DNA of 10,959 nucleotides, from contig DATECY010000097.1 in assembly GCA_035286665.1 (NCBI GenBank), positions 1 to 10,959 of the forward strand. Direction: 5' to 3'. The first letter of the stretch is position 1. Each line of letters starts with the position of its first letter. Shown here one piece after another: positions 1 through 6,642 of this stretch. The notes beneath the pieces were generated by a model that saw only the letters and a list, made by a program, of their open reading frames with translations, had not been told where the DNA came from and did no database searches. The DNA comes from RBG-16-68-21 sp035286665. GTDB taxonomy: Bacteria > Actinomycetota > Acidimicrobiia > Spongiisociales > UBA11373. The translations under genes and the position numbers were made by a program.

Positions 1-1401
1 GCGCCAGATCGGGTTGAACCGGTCGGGGTCGAAGGTGTTGCGTCCTGGGGTGGCGGGGTTGACTACCAGGTGGTCCACGACGATGCGGATGATGGCGGTT
101 TGTCGGGTGAGGGGCAGATCGGCCCAGGCGTCTCGGAGGGCGGTGGAGCGTCCGGCGTAGTCGTCGATGCGGTGGGTGGCTGAGATGCGGGACAAGCGGC
201 GTTTGGTGGCGTCGATGCGGGCCTGGATGGGTTTGCGGGCGGCGAGCCATTCCCGGTGGCTGATGGTCTTGGCGGCGTAGTCGGTGGCGAGCTGGTCGAG
301 CATGGCCTCGTCCGAGGTGACCTGGGAGGCGAGCTGCTCGTGCTCCTGGTTGGCTTTACGGGCGTCTTTGAGTGCCCGGGCCAGTTGGGGGGTGTCGAGG
401 CGGTAGAACACAGCATCGGCAACGAAACCCTCCAACGGTTCGGCTGTCACCGCGATGCGTCCGCAGCCTCCGAATCCGGGGCCGGAGGCACACACGTAGC
501 GGCGGGTGTGGTCGGCTTTGGGCCGCGAAACCATCGGGGTGTCACAGCGGCCGCATCTGAGGAGGCCTCCGGTGAGCAGGTAGCGGCGGGGGCTACGGCC
601 CGAAGGGCCGGAACCCGCCGTCCTGTTCAGGAGGCTCCGGAGCCGGTCCGAGTTCGCCACCGTGATGATGCGGGGCCACACCGCTTTGGCGACAATCTCG
701 TGGTGGTGCTGGCGGCGTCCCGAGATCCGCCCCCCTACCAGGATGCGCCGCAGGGTCTGGATCGACCACGGCCCTCCCGTCGAGGTGGTGATGCCCCGCT
801 CGTTGAAATCGGCGCACACCGAGCGCAGCGATTCCCCGGCAAGCACCCTGCGGGCGGCCTCCCGAAGATGAGCAGCCTCTTCGGCGACAACCTGGCGCCG
901 GTCCTGGGTGTACCCGTAGGGGCGGGTGCCACCCCCAGAGACCTGGCCCTTCGTCGCCAACTCCAAATGCTTCCGGCGGATACGGGCAGACTTGTCGTCG
1001 GACTCTTTACGCGCCACGGCCCCGAGTATGCGTGCCACCGCCCTCCCCGTCGAGTCCCCCAGGTCCAAATCACCCGCCGTCACCGTGCGCAGATCGAAGT
1101 CCCCCGCCGCCTCGATCAGGATGATGAAGTCCTCCAACTCCCTCGGATGCCGATGCAGCCGGTCGGCATGCCACACGATCAGCCCGTTGACGGTGCCGCC
1201 TTTGATGTCCTCACAGAGCCGCTCGTACTCCGGACGCACCTTTCCAGACCACGCCGAGGTGTCGTTGTCCACGTAGAGGTCGTGAACCGTCCAGCCCAAG
1301 TCAGAGGCGAGTCGCTCACAGTCGGCGATCTGACGCTCCACCCCCAAACGCTCGCCCCGGGGGTCCGAGGAGATACGGGCGTAGACGCCGACAGTGCGCA
1401 C
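1..1401 (-). CDS. Large serine recombinase (integrase), C-terminus cut by window edge
   Basis: Site-specific DNA recombinase of the large serine integrase type, which cuts and rejoins attachment sites through a 5'-phosphoserine link. All 467 visible codons are open. The N-terminal resolvase domain has the signature YARISSD with likely catalytic Ser11, followed by an arginine-rich active-site region (WHADRLHRHPRE). A recombinase domain follows (GTRPYGY, then the ITTSTGGPWS segment). A Cys4 zinc ribbon is formed by C283, C286, C304 and C313, followed by a charged, probably coiled-coil segment near residues 345-405. The last visible residues, FDPDRFNPIWR, resemble the usual family end, so only a few residues should be missing. 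The start is GTG at 1401: an in-frame TAG lies three codons upstream at 1411-1413, leaving no alternative. No convincing Shine-Dalgarno sequence is seen. It is divergent from the DUF222/HNH gene. Whether it serves a prophage, an integrative element or a remnant cannot be told, because the left side is outside the window. Confidence 0.93.
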   Translation of the reverse strand, partial: MRTVGVYARISSDPRGERLGVERQIADCERLASDLGWTVHDLYVDNDTSAWSGKVRPEYERLCEDIKGGTVNGLIVWHADRLHRHPRELEDFIILIEAAGDFDLRTVTAGDLDLGDSTGRAVARILGAVARKESDDKSARIRRKHLELATKGQVSGGGTRPYGYTQDRRQVVAEEAAHLREAARRVLAGESLRSVCADFNERGITTSTGGPWSIQTLRRILVGGRISGRRQHHHEIVAKAVWPRIITVANSDRLRSLLNRTAGSGPSGRSPRRYLLTGGLLRCGRCDTPMVSRPKADHTRRYVCASGPGFGGCGRIAVTAEPLEGFVADAVFYRLDTPQLARALKDARKANQEHEQLASQVTSDEAMLDQLATDYAAKTISHREWLAARKPIQARIDATKRRLSRISATHRIDDYAGRSTALRDAWADLPLTRQTAIIRIVVDHLVVNPATPGRNTFDPDRFNPIWR

Positions 1402-1426
1402 CCCCGGACACTACCAACACCGGGTG

Positions 1427-1432
1427 ACATTA
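1427..1432 (-). promoter_or_regulatory. Possible -10 box for the serine recombinase
   Basis: The minus strand reads TAATGT inside the 8-bp AT-rich palindrome CATTAATG (1428-1435), the only AT-rich spot in the divergent intergenic region. It would place the transcription start near 1420, about 19 bases before the GTG. No -35 box at proper spacing is seen; TTGCCC (1453-1458) is 20 bases away. Inference only. Confidence 0.3.
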
Positions 1433-1439
1433 ATGAACG

Positions 1440-1453
1440 CTCCCCTCGGGGAG
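1440..1453. repeat. Inverted repeat between recombinase and DUF222 gene
   Basis: CTCCCC and GGGGAG are perfect 6-bp arms separated by TC. The loop is too tight for a good RNA hairpin, so a protein-binding dyad (operator or half of a recombination site) is the likelier reading. It sits between the two divergent starts. Confidence 0.45.
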
Positions 1454-1458
1454 GGCAA

Positions 1459-1485
1459 TCACACCCGCGTTCCTGTCACACCCGC
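1459..1485. repeat. 10-bp direct repeat TCACACCCGC, two copies
   Basis: TCACACCCGC occurs at 1459-1468 and again at 1476-1485, a period of 17 bases, immediately upstream of the DUF222/HNH start. Flanking bases differ between the copies. The position suits an operator or accessory recombinase-binding repeats; no function is shown. Confidence 0.5.
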
Positions 1486-1489
1486 CCGG

Positions 1490-1495
1490 TACCTT
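1490..1495 (+). promoter_or_regulatory. Possible -10 box giving a leaderless DUF222 transcript
   Basis: TACCTT ends six bases before the ATG at 1502, which would put the transcription start at or next to the start codon. No Shine-Dalgarno sequence is present, which fits leaderless translation, common in actinobacteria. No clear -35 box is seen. Weak evidence. Confidence 0.3.
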
Positions 1496-1501
1496 GTCGT
1501 A

Positions 1502-2617
1502 ATGGTCACTCTTGTCGACCGGCCTGTTCTCGACATCGACGATCTTCCGATGTTCACGGAGGATCTCGTCGAGCGCCTCGTCGAACGTCGGCGTCTCGCG
1601 GCTTCGATCGAGGCGGAGTGCATCGCCTTGGTCGGCGAGTTGGTTCGGCGGCAGGCCCATGACGATCTCGGCTACCGATCGGTGGTTTCGCTGCTGATGG
1701 ATCGTCTTGGAGTGTCCGCGGGTGTGGCCCAGGGCATGATCCGGTTGGCCACTGCTCTCGCCGACATGCCGCACACCCGGGTTTCCCTCGAGGGGGGTCG
1801 CATCGACCTCACCCGGGTGCGGCACCTGGTGGCTGTCCGCGACGCCAACCCGGCGCTCTTCGCCGAGCACGAGCAGGCTCTCATCGACACGATCGAGGGT
1901 CTGGCAATGGATCACGTCGGCCGGGTACTCGGCTATTGGCGTCAGCAGGCCGACCTCGGTTCCGCAGAACAGGATGCGACAGCACTGCGCGAGCAGCGCC
2001 GCCTCTTCGTTTCCGCCGTGGGTGGCATGGTTTATGTCGACGGCCGGTTCGACCCCGTGGCCGGCCAGATCCTGATCACCGCACTCGACAGCCTCACCGA
2101 CCCGGGGAACCTCGACCCCGCCGATCACCGCACCCCTGCGCAACGCCGCGTCGACGCCCTGACCGACCTGTGCCGCCACCACCTCGACCACGGCGACCTC
2201 CCGGTTCAGCGCACTGAGCGGCCCCACGTCGTTGTTCACCTCTCCCTCGACGCCCTCGAAGGACGCGCCGGGCGGCCCTGCGAACTCGACGACACCGGGG
2301 TGATAACACCAGAGACTGCACGCCGGCTCGCCTGCGACGCCAGGATCACCCGGGTGATCACCGGTCCCGATTCCCGGATCCTCGACGTCGGCGGCACCAC
2401 CCGGGTGATCCCTCACGCCCTGCGCATCGCGCTCGCTGTCCGCGATGGCGGCTGTGTGATCTCGGGATGCGGTGCACCGCGCCGCTGGTGCGACGCCCAT
2501 CACGTGGTGCATTGGGCCGACGGCGGACCCACCAGACTCGACAACCTGGTGCTGCTCTGCTTTCGCCACCACACCCTGATCCACGAAGGCAAGGTGCGAT
2601 TACCGCAGCAGGAATGA
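1502..2617 (+). CDS. DUF222 / HNH endonuclease domain protein (13E12 repeat family)
   Basis: A 371-residue protein of the REP13E12 family, abundant in actinobacterial genomes. Residues about 10-300 form the helical DUF222 part. A C-terminal HNH domain follows: zinc-type cysteines C318, C323, C330 and C353, the pair H333-H334 in CDAHHVVHW, N348 in LDN, and H356-H357 in CFRHH. All core residues look intact, so metal-dependent nuclease activity is plausible, but the family's biological role is not established. The ATG at 1502 is chosen because family similarity begins there; an in-frame ATG at 1433 would run through the intergenic repeats. The protein ends nine residues after HEG, without the longer tail that many relatives carry after the HNH motif. 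It is divergent from the serine recombinase and convergent with the epimerase. In M. tuberculosis, REP13E12 elements are the integration targets of the phiRv1 serine integrase, which makes the neighbour notable. Confidence 0.9.
   Translation: MVTLVDRPVLDIDDLPMFTEDLVERLVERRRLAASIEAECIALVGELVRRQAHDDLGYRSVVSLLMDRLGVSAGVAQGMIRLATALADMPHTRVSLEGGRIDLTRVRHLVAVRDANPALFAEHEQALIDTIEGLAMDHVGRVLGYWRQQADLGSAEQDATALREQRRLFVSAVGGMVYVDGRFDPVAGQILITALDSLTDPGNLDPADHRTPAQRRVDALTDLCRHHLDHGDLPVQRTERPHVVVHLSLDALEGRAGRPCELDDTGVITPETARRLACDARITRVITGPDSRILDVGGTTRVIPHALRIALAVRDGGCVISGCGAPRRWCDAHHVVHWADGGPTRLDNLVLLCFRHHTLIHEGKVRLPQQE
2344..2410. repeat. 16-bp palindrome plus a partial second copy inside the DUF222 gene
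   Basis: GATCACCCGGGTGATC at 2344-2359 is a perfect palindrome. Its last 12 bases, ACCCGGGTGATC, recur at 2399-2410, in the same frame 17 codons later. The two copies encode TRVI in the stretches ITRVIT and TTRVIP. Family conservation of this protein segment may explain the repeat. Confidence 0.5.
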
Positions 2618-2658
2618 AGGCCCCAGCAGCGCCGTCACCCGGAATCCGGCAACCGAGG

Positions 2659-3597
2659 TCAACCGCCAGTCCGACTCCACTCGATCGTCTTCGCCAGGCC
2701 CTGTGGCAGCGTCGTCCACGCTACCCAACCGAGCTCCTTCTTGGCGCGAGAAGGATCGACCACGGAGCGGTACACGTCACCCGGCTTTGCCGGGCCGTGG
2801 TCGGCCTTGGTGGCATAGCCGACGAGCCGGGCCATCGTGTCGTAGAGGTCGCTGATCGAAATCTCCGTGCCGGTCCCGATGTTGATCATGAAGCCGTCGC
2901 CGGCGTCGGCGGCCCGGACGAAGGCATCGCACACGTCGCCCACGTACACGAAGTCGCGGGTCTGGTTCCCGTCACCGAAAATCACCGGTCTCCGCCCTCC
3001 GAGCATCGCCTGGGCAAAGATGGCGATCACGCCTCCCTCGAGGCCGGGGTCCTGACGCGGCCCATACACGTTGGCCAGGGCGAGGAGCGAGTACTCGAGC
3101 CCGTGGACGTCGCGGTACCAGCCGAAGTAATCCTCGACGATCTTCTTCGAGATCCCGTACGGGGAGGCGGGATGCTTGACCGCGGTCTCCTTGACCGGGA
3201 GCCGGGCACCGTCGCCGTAGACCGCACCCCCCGATGATGCGAAGCACACCTTGCGCGCCCCGGCCCGCCGAGCAGCGCCGAGCACGTAGAGGGTGCCGAC
3301 CACGTTCACCTCGGCGTCATGGATCGGATCCTCCATCGACGGCCGCACCTTCGACTGGGCGGCGAGATGGAACACGACCTCGGGTGCGAAGCGGGAGAAG
3401 AGGTCGACGAGTTCGGGCGAACGAATATCGGTGACGTGCACGCTCACGCCCCGGCGCCTGGCGTCGCCGAGGTTCTCCATCTTCCCCGACGTCAGGTCGT
3501 CGACGACGAGCACGTCCCAATCGCGGTCGAGGAGCACTTCGGTGAGGTGGCTGCCGATGAATCCGGCACCGCCGGTGACGATGGCCCTGCGTTTCAT
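2659..3597 (-). CDS. NAD-dependent NDP-sugar epimerase/dehydratase (GalE-like)
   Basis: A 312-residue extended short-chain dehydrogenase/reductase that should act in the cytoplasm on a nucleotide sugar, most like UDP-glucose 4-epimerase. The N-terminal Rossmann motif is GGAGFIG (residues 9-15), and the acidic pair D33-D34 at the end of strand 2 fits NAD binding. HLAAQ (77-81), the Ser pair S121-S122, and the catalytic YGISK with Y147 and K151 follow, then NVYGPRQDP and GDGNQTRDFVYVGDV. Length is normal for the family. The ATG at 3597 is preceded by GAGGA at 3602-3606, a good Shine-Dalgarno sequence; a longer in-frame extension would overlap the upstream gene by about 100 bases. The gap to the nucleotidyltransferase is 7 bases, so they are surely co-transcribed. 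The family also contains 4,6-dehydratases and 5-epimerases. GalE-type is favoured by overall sequence, but the substrate is not proven. Confidence 0.92.
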   Translation of the reverse strand: MKRRAIVTGGAGFIGSHLTEVLLDRDWDVLVVDDLTSGKMENLGDARRRGVSVHVTDIRSPELVDLFSRFAPEVVFHLAAQSKVRPSMEDPIHDAEVNVVGTLYVLGAARRAGARKVCFASSGGAVYGDGARLPVKETAVKHPASPYGISKKIVEDYFGWYRDVHGLEYSLLALANVYGPRQDPGLEGGVIAIFAQAMLGGRRPVIFGDGNQTRDFVYVGDVCDAFVRAADAGDGFMINIGTGTEISISDLYDTMARLVGYATKADHGPAKPGDVYRSVVDPSRAKKELGWVAWTTLPQGLAKTIEWSRTGG

Positions 3598-3604
3598 GGG
3601 TTCC

Positions 3605-4672
3605 TCAATTCGGGGGACGGAAGGTGACGCCGCCGGCTTCGATCGTGGCGCCGGGGGCGACGCGCATCCCGTGATCCAGCTCGCACGCGGCTCCCACCGA
3701 CGCACCCCGGCCGACGACCGCCGCTCCGCCGACGAACGCCCCCGGCCCGACGCTGGCGTCGTGGCCGATGATGCCTCGCCGGATCACCGCGCCGTCGGCA
3801 ATCCCGGCCCCCGACATCACCACCGACTCCTCGATGATCGCGCCGTGGGCGATCCGGGCACCGGGGCCGATCCACGACCACGACCCCGCCAACCGCCCCG
3901 ACACGGCGGCACCGGCGTTCTCGTGTGTGGCAGCCGGGCGATGGAGGACGGAACCCCCGGCATACACGACATCGTGCGCAGCCAGGTACAACGACGGGGT
4001 CCCGATGTCGATCCAGCGGCCGGTGAGGAGCACGCCCCGCAGCGCATTTGCCGCCGCCAGCGCCGGGAACACCACTTGCTCGAAGGACAGCGGGCCTTCC
4101 GGGTAGCCGGCGAGGACGGCCCGGGTGAGGGCGTACATCCCGGCATTGACGGTTCGCGCCGGGGCCTGGTCGGTGGGAGGTTTCTCGATGAACCGCTCGA
4201 CCAACCCGTCGGACCGAGTGACGACCACCCCGTACGCGCTGGTGTCGGCCACCTCCACCAGACCCAGCGTCGCCTCCCCGTGATCACCGACGAGGGCCGC
4301 CAGATCCGCCTCGACCACCACGTCACCGTTGAGCACGAGAAACCGGTCGTCGAGCAGGTCGAGCACGGCCCTGACCGGCCCGGCAGTGTCGAGCGGCTCC
4401 TCCTCGACGACGAGGCGAACCGCCAATCCCCCCGGCGAGGTGGCGGCGTACCGCTCCCACGCTCCGAGGAGCTCTCGTCCGACGGCGAGGAACACCTCGC
4501 TTATCCCGGCCGCGGCGAGCTGGCGGAGCTGATACTCGACGAAGGGGACACCGGCGAGCGGCAGGAGGCCCTTGGGAACGTCGCTGGTGAGCGGCCACAT
4601 CCGGGTGCCGCGTCCGCCGACGAGGAGTACCGCCTGGCGGATCGAAACGGCGTCGCTAGCCGGTCGGGGCAT
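3605..4672 (-). CDS. Sugar-1-phosphate nucleotidyltransferase (ManB/Rv3264c-like)
   Basis: A 355-residue enzyme that should join a sugar 1-phosphate to a nucleotide (GDP-mannose or dTDP/UDP-glucose type), supplying activated sugar for envelope glycans. The N-terminal NTP-transferase signature is GGRGTR (19-24) followed by PLTSDVPK ending in K34. FLVLNGD gives the metal-binding aspartate, VNAGMYALTR and RWIDIGTP are further family motifs. The C-terminal roughly 110 residues are a left-handed beta-helix of hexapeptide repeats (IGPGARIAHGAII, VGPGAFVGGAAVVG). Domain order and length match mycobacterial ManB (Rv3264c, GDP-mannose pyrophosphorylase). The ATG at 4672 overlaps the end of the LCP gene by 17 bases, implying translational coupling; no later start keeps the signature intact. 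The Trp in RMWPLT is unlike ManB's usual Arg. Substrate choice between mannose and glucose cannot be settled by eye. Confidence 0.9.
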   Translation of the reverse strand: MPRPASDAVSIRQAVLLVGGRGTRMWPLTSDVPKGLLPLAGVPFVEYQLRQLAAAGISEVFLAVGRELLGAWERYAATSPGGLAVRLVVEEEPLDTAGPVRAVLDLLDDRFLVLNGDVVVEADLAALVGDHGEATLGLVEVADTSAYGVVVTRSDGLVERFIEKPPTDQAPARTVNAGMYALTRAVLAGYPEGPLSFEQVVFPALAAANALRGVLLTGRWIDIGTPSLYLAAHDVVYAGGSVLHRPAATHENAGAAVSGRLAGSWSWIGPGARIAHGAIIEESVVMSGAGIADGAVIRRGIIGHDASVGPGAFVGGAAVVGRGASVGAACELDHGMRVAPGATIEAGGVTFRPPN

Positions 4673-5942
4673 CGGCCCCGACGATAACCACCACTTCGAC
4701 GTCGGCCGGGGTTCGGCCGACGATCACCTCGCCGTATCCGAGGGCATCGGCGACCGCCTGCGCCAGCGCCAGGTTGGCGGCACCGGCAACGATCTCGGTG
4801 GTCTGGTAGTCGCTCCTGGCCGAGTCGACGGTGTCGAGCACATCGAACCCGGCTGTGGCGAGCACCGTCGCCACCGCCGCCGCCGACCCGGCGATCCCGC
4901 TGCCGTTGTGCACCTGAATCCGGGCTTCGGCATCGACGCTCATCGGGGCTCCCGCGCCAAAGGCGTCGATCACGTTCGACGCCTCCGGCTCCACCCGCAC
5001 CACGTACGACGTTCCGTTCTCCTCGAAACCCTTCACGGGAAGCGTCATCGATTCGACATCCGAACCGCTGATGCTCCGCATCGACCAGGCGAGCTGAATG
5101 ATCTCTTCAGCGTCGAACCCGCTGTCGGCGACGACGAACCCGCCGAGCGCGTCCACCAAATCCTCGAACCCGGAAAGCGAGGTGGGACGATCGACCTGGG
5201 TGAGGATGGCGAGGAGCACGTCCTGCTGTCTCCGCGTCCGGCCGATGTCGTTGGCGTCGACGCTCACCCATCCCCCGTTGCGCAGTTCCTGATACTTCCG
5301 GCTGCGCGCATAGGAGAGGGCGGTCTCGCCGTCGAGCAGCTGGGTGCCTGCGTTGACCGCGAGACCGGAGGACAGATCGCGAGCCGGATAGGGGAAGGTG
5401 AGCCGGATCCCGCCGATGGCGTCGATGATCGACGCGAACCCACCGAACTCCACCTGCAGGTAGTGGTGGATCGGCAGCCCCGTCTCCTCGGCAACCGCAC
5501 CGACCAGGTCGGCGGCACCGGAGCCGAACGCGGCGTTGATGCGTCCCACCCTGCCGCCGTAGTCGACGCGCAGGTCGCGCGGGATCGAGAGCAGCTGCAT
5601 CCGGCTCGCGTCGGGGAGCACCTGGAGCAGGATGATCACGTCGGCACGCTGGCCCCCGGCGGCGCCGAAGTTGGTGAGGTCCTCGAGGTTCTCCCGGCTG
5701 TCGCTTCCCACGAGCAGGAACGTGCGCGGCTCGGAGACGTCGGGCGTGCCGGCGAGAGACAGGTCGGTCGACGGAATGGTCGACACCGATGAGGACACTC
5801 TCTGGGCGGCCCACCACACGACGCCGAGCGCCCCGAATACCAGGACGTTGGCGGCGATGAGGGAAACCACGATCGTCCGCTTCATCCCCTTACGCACCGG
5901 AGGCGGCGGCTGTGGAACGCGGGGATGGGAAGGCATGGTCAT
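4656..5942 (-). CDS. LytR-CpsA-Psr (LCP) family cell-wall glycopolymer ligase with LytR_C domain
   Basis: A 428-residue membrane-anchored phosphotransferase of the family that moves lipid-linked glycopolymers (arabinogalactan, teichoic acid or capsule) onto peptidoglycan. A short proline-rich cytoplasmic N-terminus (PQPPPPVRKG) is followed by one transmembrane helix (about 23-46) and an extracellular LCP domain (about 74-260). Visible active-site residues include D81 and R83 in GSDSRE, R99 and D101 in QRADV, R122-D123 in SIPRD, RINAAF, and YARSR then RTRRQQD. A C-terminal LytR_C domain (about 335-425, from RIQVHNGSG) completes the usual architecture. ATG at 5942 is taken; an ATG two codons later at 5936 is equally possible. 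It is first in an apparent operon with the nucleotidyltransferase and epimerase, which supports a role in attaching the glycan they help make. The polymer attached is not identifiable here. Confidence 0.93.
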   Translation of the reverse strand: MTMPSHPRVPQPPPPVRKGMKRTIVVSLIAANVLVFGALGVVWWAAQRVSSSVSTIPSTDLSLAGTPDVSEPRTFLLVGSDSRENLEDLTNFGAAGGQRADVIILLQVLPDASRMQLLSIPRDLRVDYGGRVGRINAAFGSGAADLVGAVAEETGLPIHHYLQVEFGGFASIIDAIGGIRLTFPYPARDLSSGLAVNAGTQLLDGETALSYARSRKYQELRNGGWVSVDANDIGRTRRQQDVLLAILTQVDRPTSLSGFEDLVDALGGFVVADSGFDAEEIIQLAWSMRSISGSDVESMTLPVKGFEENGTSYVVRVEPEASNVIDAFGAGAPMSVDAEARIQVHNGSGIAGSAAAVATVLATAGFDVLDTVDSARSDYQTTEIVAGAANLALAQAVADALGYGEVIVGRTPADVEVVVIVGADAPTG

Positions 5943-5953
5943 GGCGCCGTGTG

Positions 5954-5962
5954 GTTATAGCA
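5954..5962 (-). promoter_or_regulatory. Extended -10 box upstream of the LCP operon
   Basis: The minus strand reads TGCTATAAC: TATAAC (5954-5959) with the TGn extension before it. The predicted start of transcription near 5947 lies only about 5 bases before the ATG at 5942, so the mRNA would be almost leaderless. No good -35 box is visible, as is usual for extended -10 promoters. It lies in the 55-base gap after the hydrolase-like gene. Confidence 0.45.
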
Positions 5963-5997
5963 CCGACCGCGCCATGTGCAGCCGAACCGGCGGGCGG

Positions 5998-6606
5998 TCA
6001 GGCGGCTGCCGCCACCCCGAGGTGCCGATCGAGGAAGCCGACGAGCCGTTGCAGGGCGTCCGTGGCGGCGGGCAACGAGTAGTCCGCGGAGGCGTCGTTC
6101 CAGAACCCGGAGCCGAGCCCGCGGTACACCACCCACCGCCCCGCTGCCCCGCGATGCGACGACGTCGTCTCCGGATCTGTGGAGAGGACGAGCACGGGCA
6201 CGTTCGACGGCACCACCGATCCGGCGAAGGACGGCGAAAGCAGGACCAAGGGGATGTTCCGCTCGGCGGCGACCTCTGTCGCCGAACCTGCCCCGCCTCC
6301 GATGCCGAGCACTGCGCGCCGATCGGCGCGAGACCAATCGCCCCAGGCTCCGCCGAAGGCGTCGACGGCGCCGGCGAGGTCGCGCTTGGTCCCCGGGGGC
6401 ACCACCGCGGCGTACCCGAAGCGGGCGAGGTGGCGCGCCAGGGTCTTGAGCGGTGGGGTGGGATCGACCGCGTCGGTGAGGGCAACCCCGGGGTGCCGGT
6501 CGACGGTATCGGGACGAGCCAGGTAAGCGGAACGATACGGCGCGACCGGCATCGGATGGCCGCCGTAGAGAATGGGCACCCTTCCCTCGCCCGGGATGAC
6601 GCTCAC
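5998..6606 (-). CDS. Dienelactone-hydrolase-like protein with degenerate active site
   Basis: A 202-residue protein resembling a short alpha/beta-hydrolase of the dienelactone hydrolase family. Matching parts are AYLARPD and HPGVALTDA near the N-terminus, LARHLARFGYAAVVPP (57-71), the turn GIGGGAG (101-107), VPVLVLSTDPE (136-146) and the end YRGLGSGFWNDASADY then LQRLVGFLDRHL. In active relatives the turn is G-x-C/S-x-G and the end carries GHGF. Here the nucleophile position is Gly103 and the histidine position is Ser166, so ordinary hydrolase catalysis looks lost. No signal peptide or membrane segment is seen. The start is GTG at 6606, supported by a strong GGAGGT six bases upstream; ATG at 6552 is a weaker alternative. 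It follows birA by 36 bases on the same strand. The role is unknown, and the fold assignment is by eye. Confidence 0.75.
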   Translation of the reverse strand: MSVIPGEGRVPILYGGHPMPVAPYRSAYLARPDTVDRHPGVALTDAVDPTPPLKTLARHLARFGYAAVVPPGTKRDLAGAVDAFGGAWGDWSRADRRAVLGIGGGAGSATEVAAERNIPLVLLSPSFAGSVVPSNVPVLVLSTDPETTSSHRGAAGRWVVYRGLGSGFWNDASADYSLPAATDALQRLVGFLDRHLGVAAAA

Positions 6607-6612
6607 TGGTCC

Positions 6613-6618
6613 ACCTCC
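6613..6618 (-). promoter_or_regulatory. Ribosome binding site fixing the GTG start at 6606
   Basis: GGAGGT on the minus strand with a 6-base spacer to GTG at 6606. It is the strongest Shine-Dalgarno sequence in the window and decides the start of the hydrolase-like gene. Confidence 0.75.
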
Positions 6619-6620
6619 GT

Positions 6621-6636
6621 CGCCACGCTAGTGGCG
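6621..6636. repeat. Short hairpin between birA and the hydrolase-like gene
   Basis: CGCCAC and GTGGCG are perfect 6-bp arms around the 4-base loop GCTA. No T-tract follows on either strand, so an intrinsic terminator is unlikely. It ends two bases before the Shine-Dalgarno sequence of the downstream gene and could affect its translation or mRNA stability. Confidence 0.4.
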
Positions 6637-6642
6637 GCACCC

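Noticed and set aside
256..1662. Open frame of 468 codons on the plus strand opposite the serine recombinase
   Set aside because: It is antisense to a clear recombinase with catalytic and zinc motifs. Its composition (Arg, Gly, Pro, His rich) has no recognisable domain and fits a high-GC shadow frame; it also runs into the DUF222 gene.
2639..2649. CCGGA-A-TCCGG palindrome between the convergent DUF222 and epimerase genes as a terminator
   Set aside because: The central spacing is one base, so a stable RNA stem would be very short, and no T-tract follows on either strand.
3293..4687. Open frame of 464 codons on the plus strand over the epimerase and nucleotidyltransferase genes
   Set aside because: It spans two well-supported genes in antisense and lacks recognisable motifs.
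6621..6636. Hairpin after birA as an intrinsic terminator
   Set aside because: Only six base pairs with no T-tract, and it directly precedes a strong ribosome binding site on the same strand.
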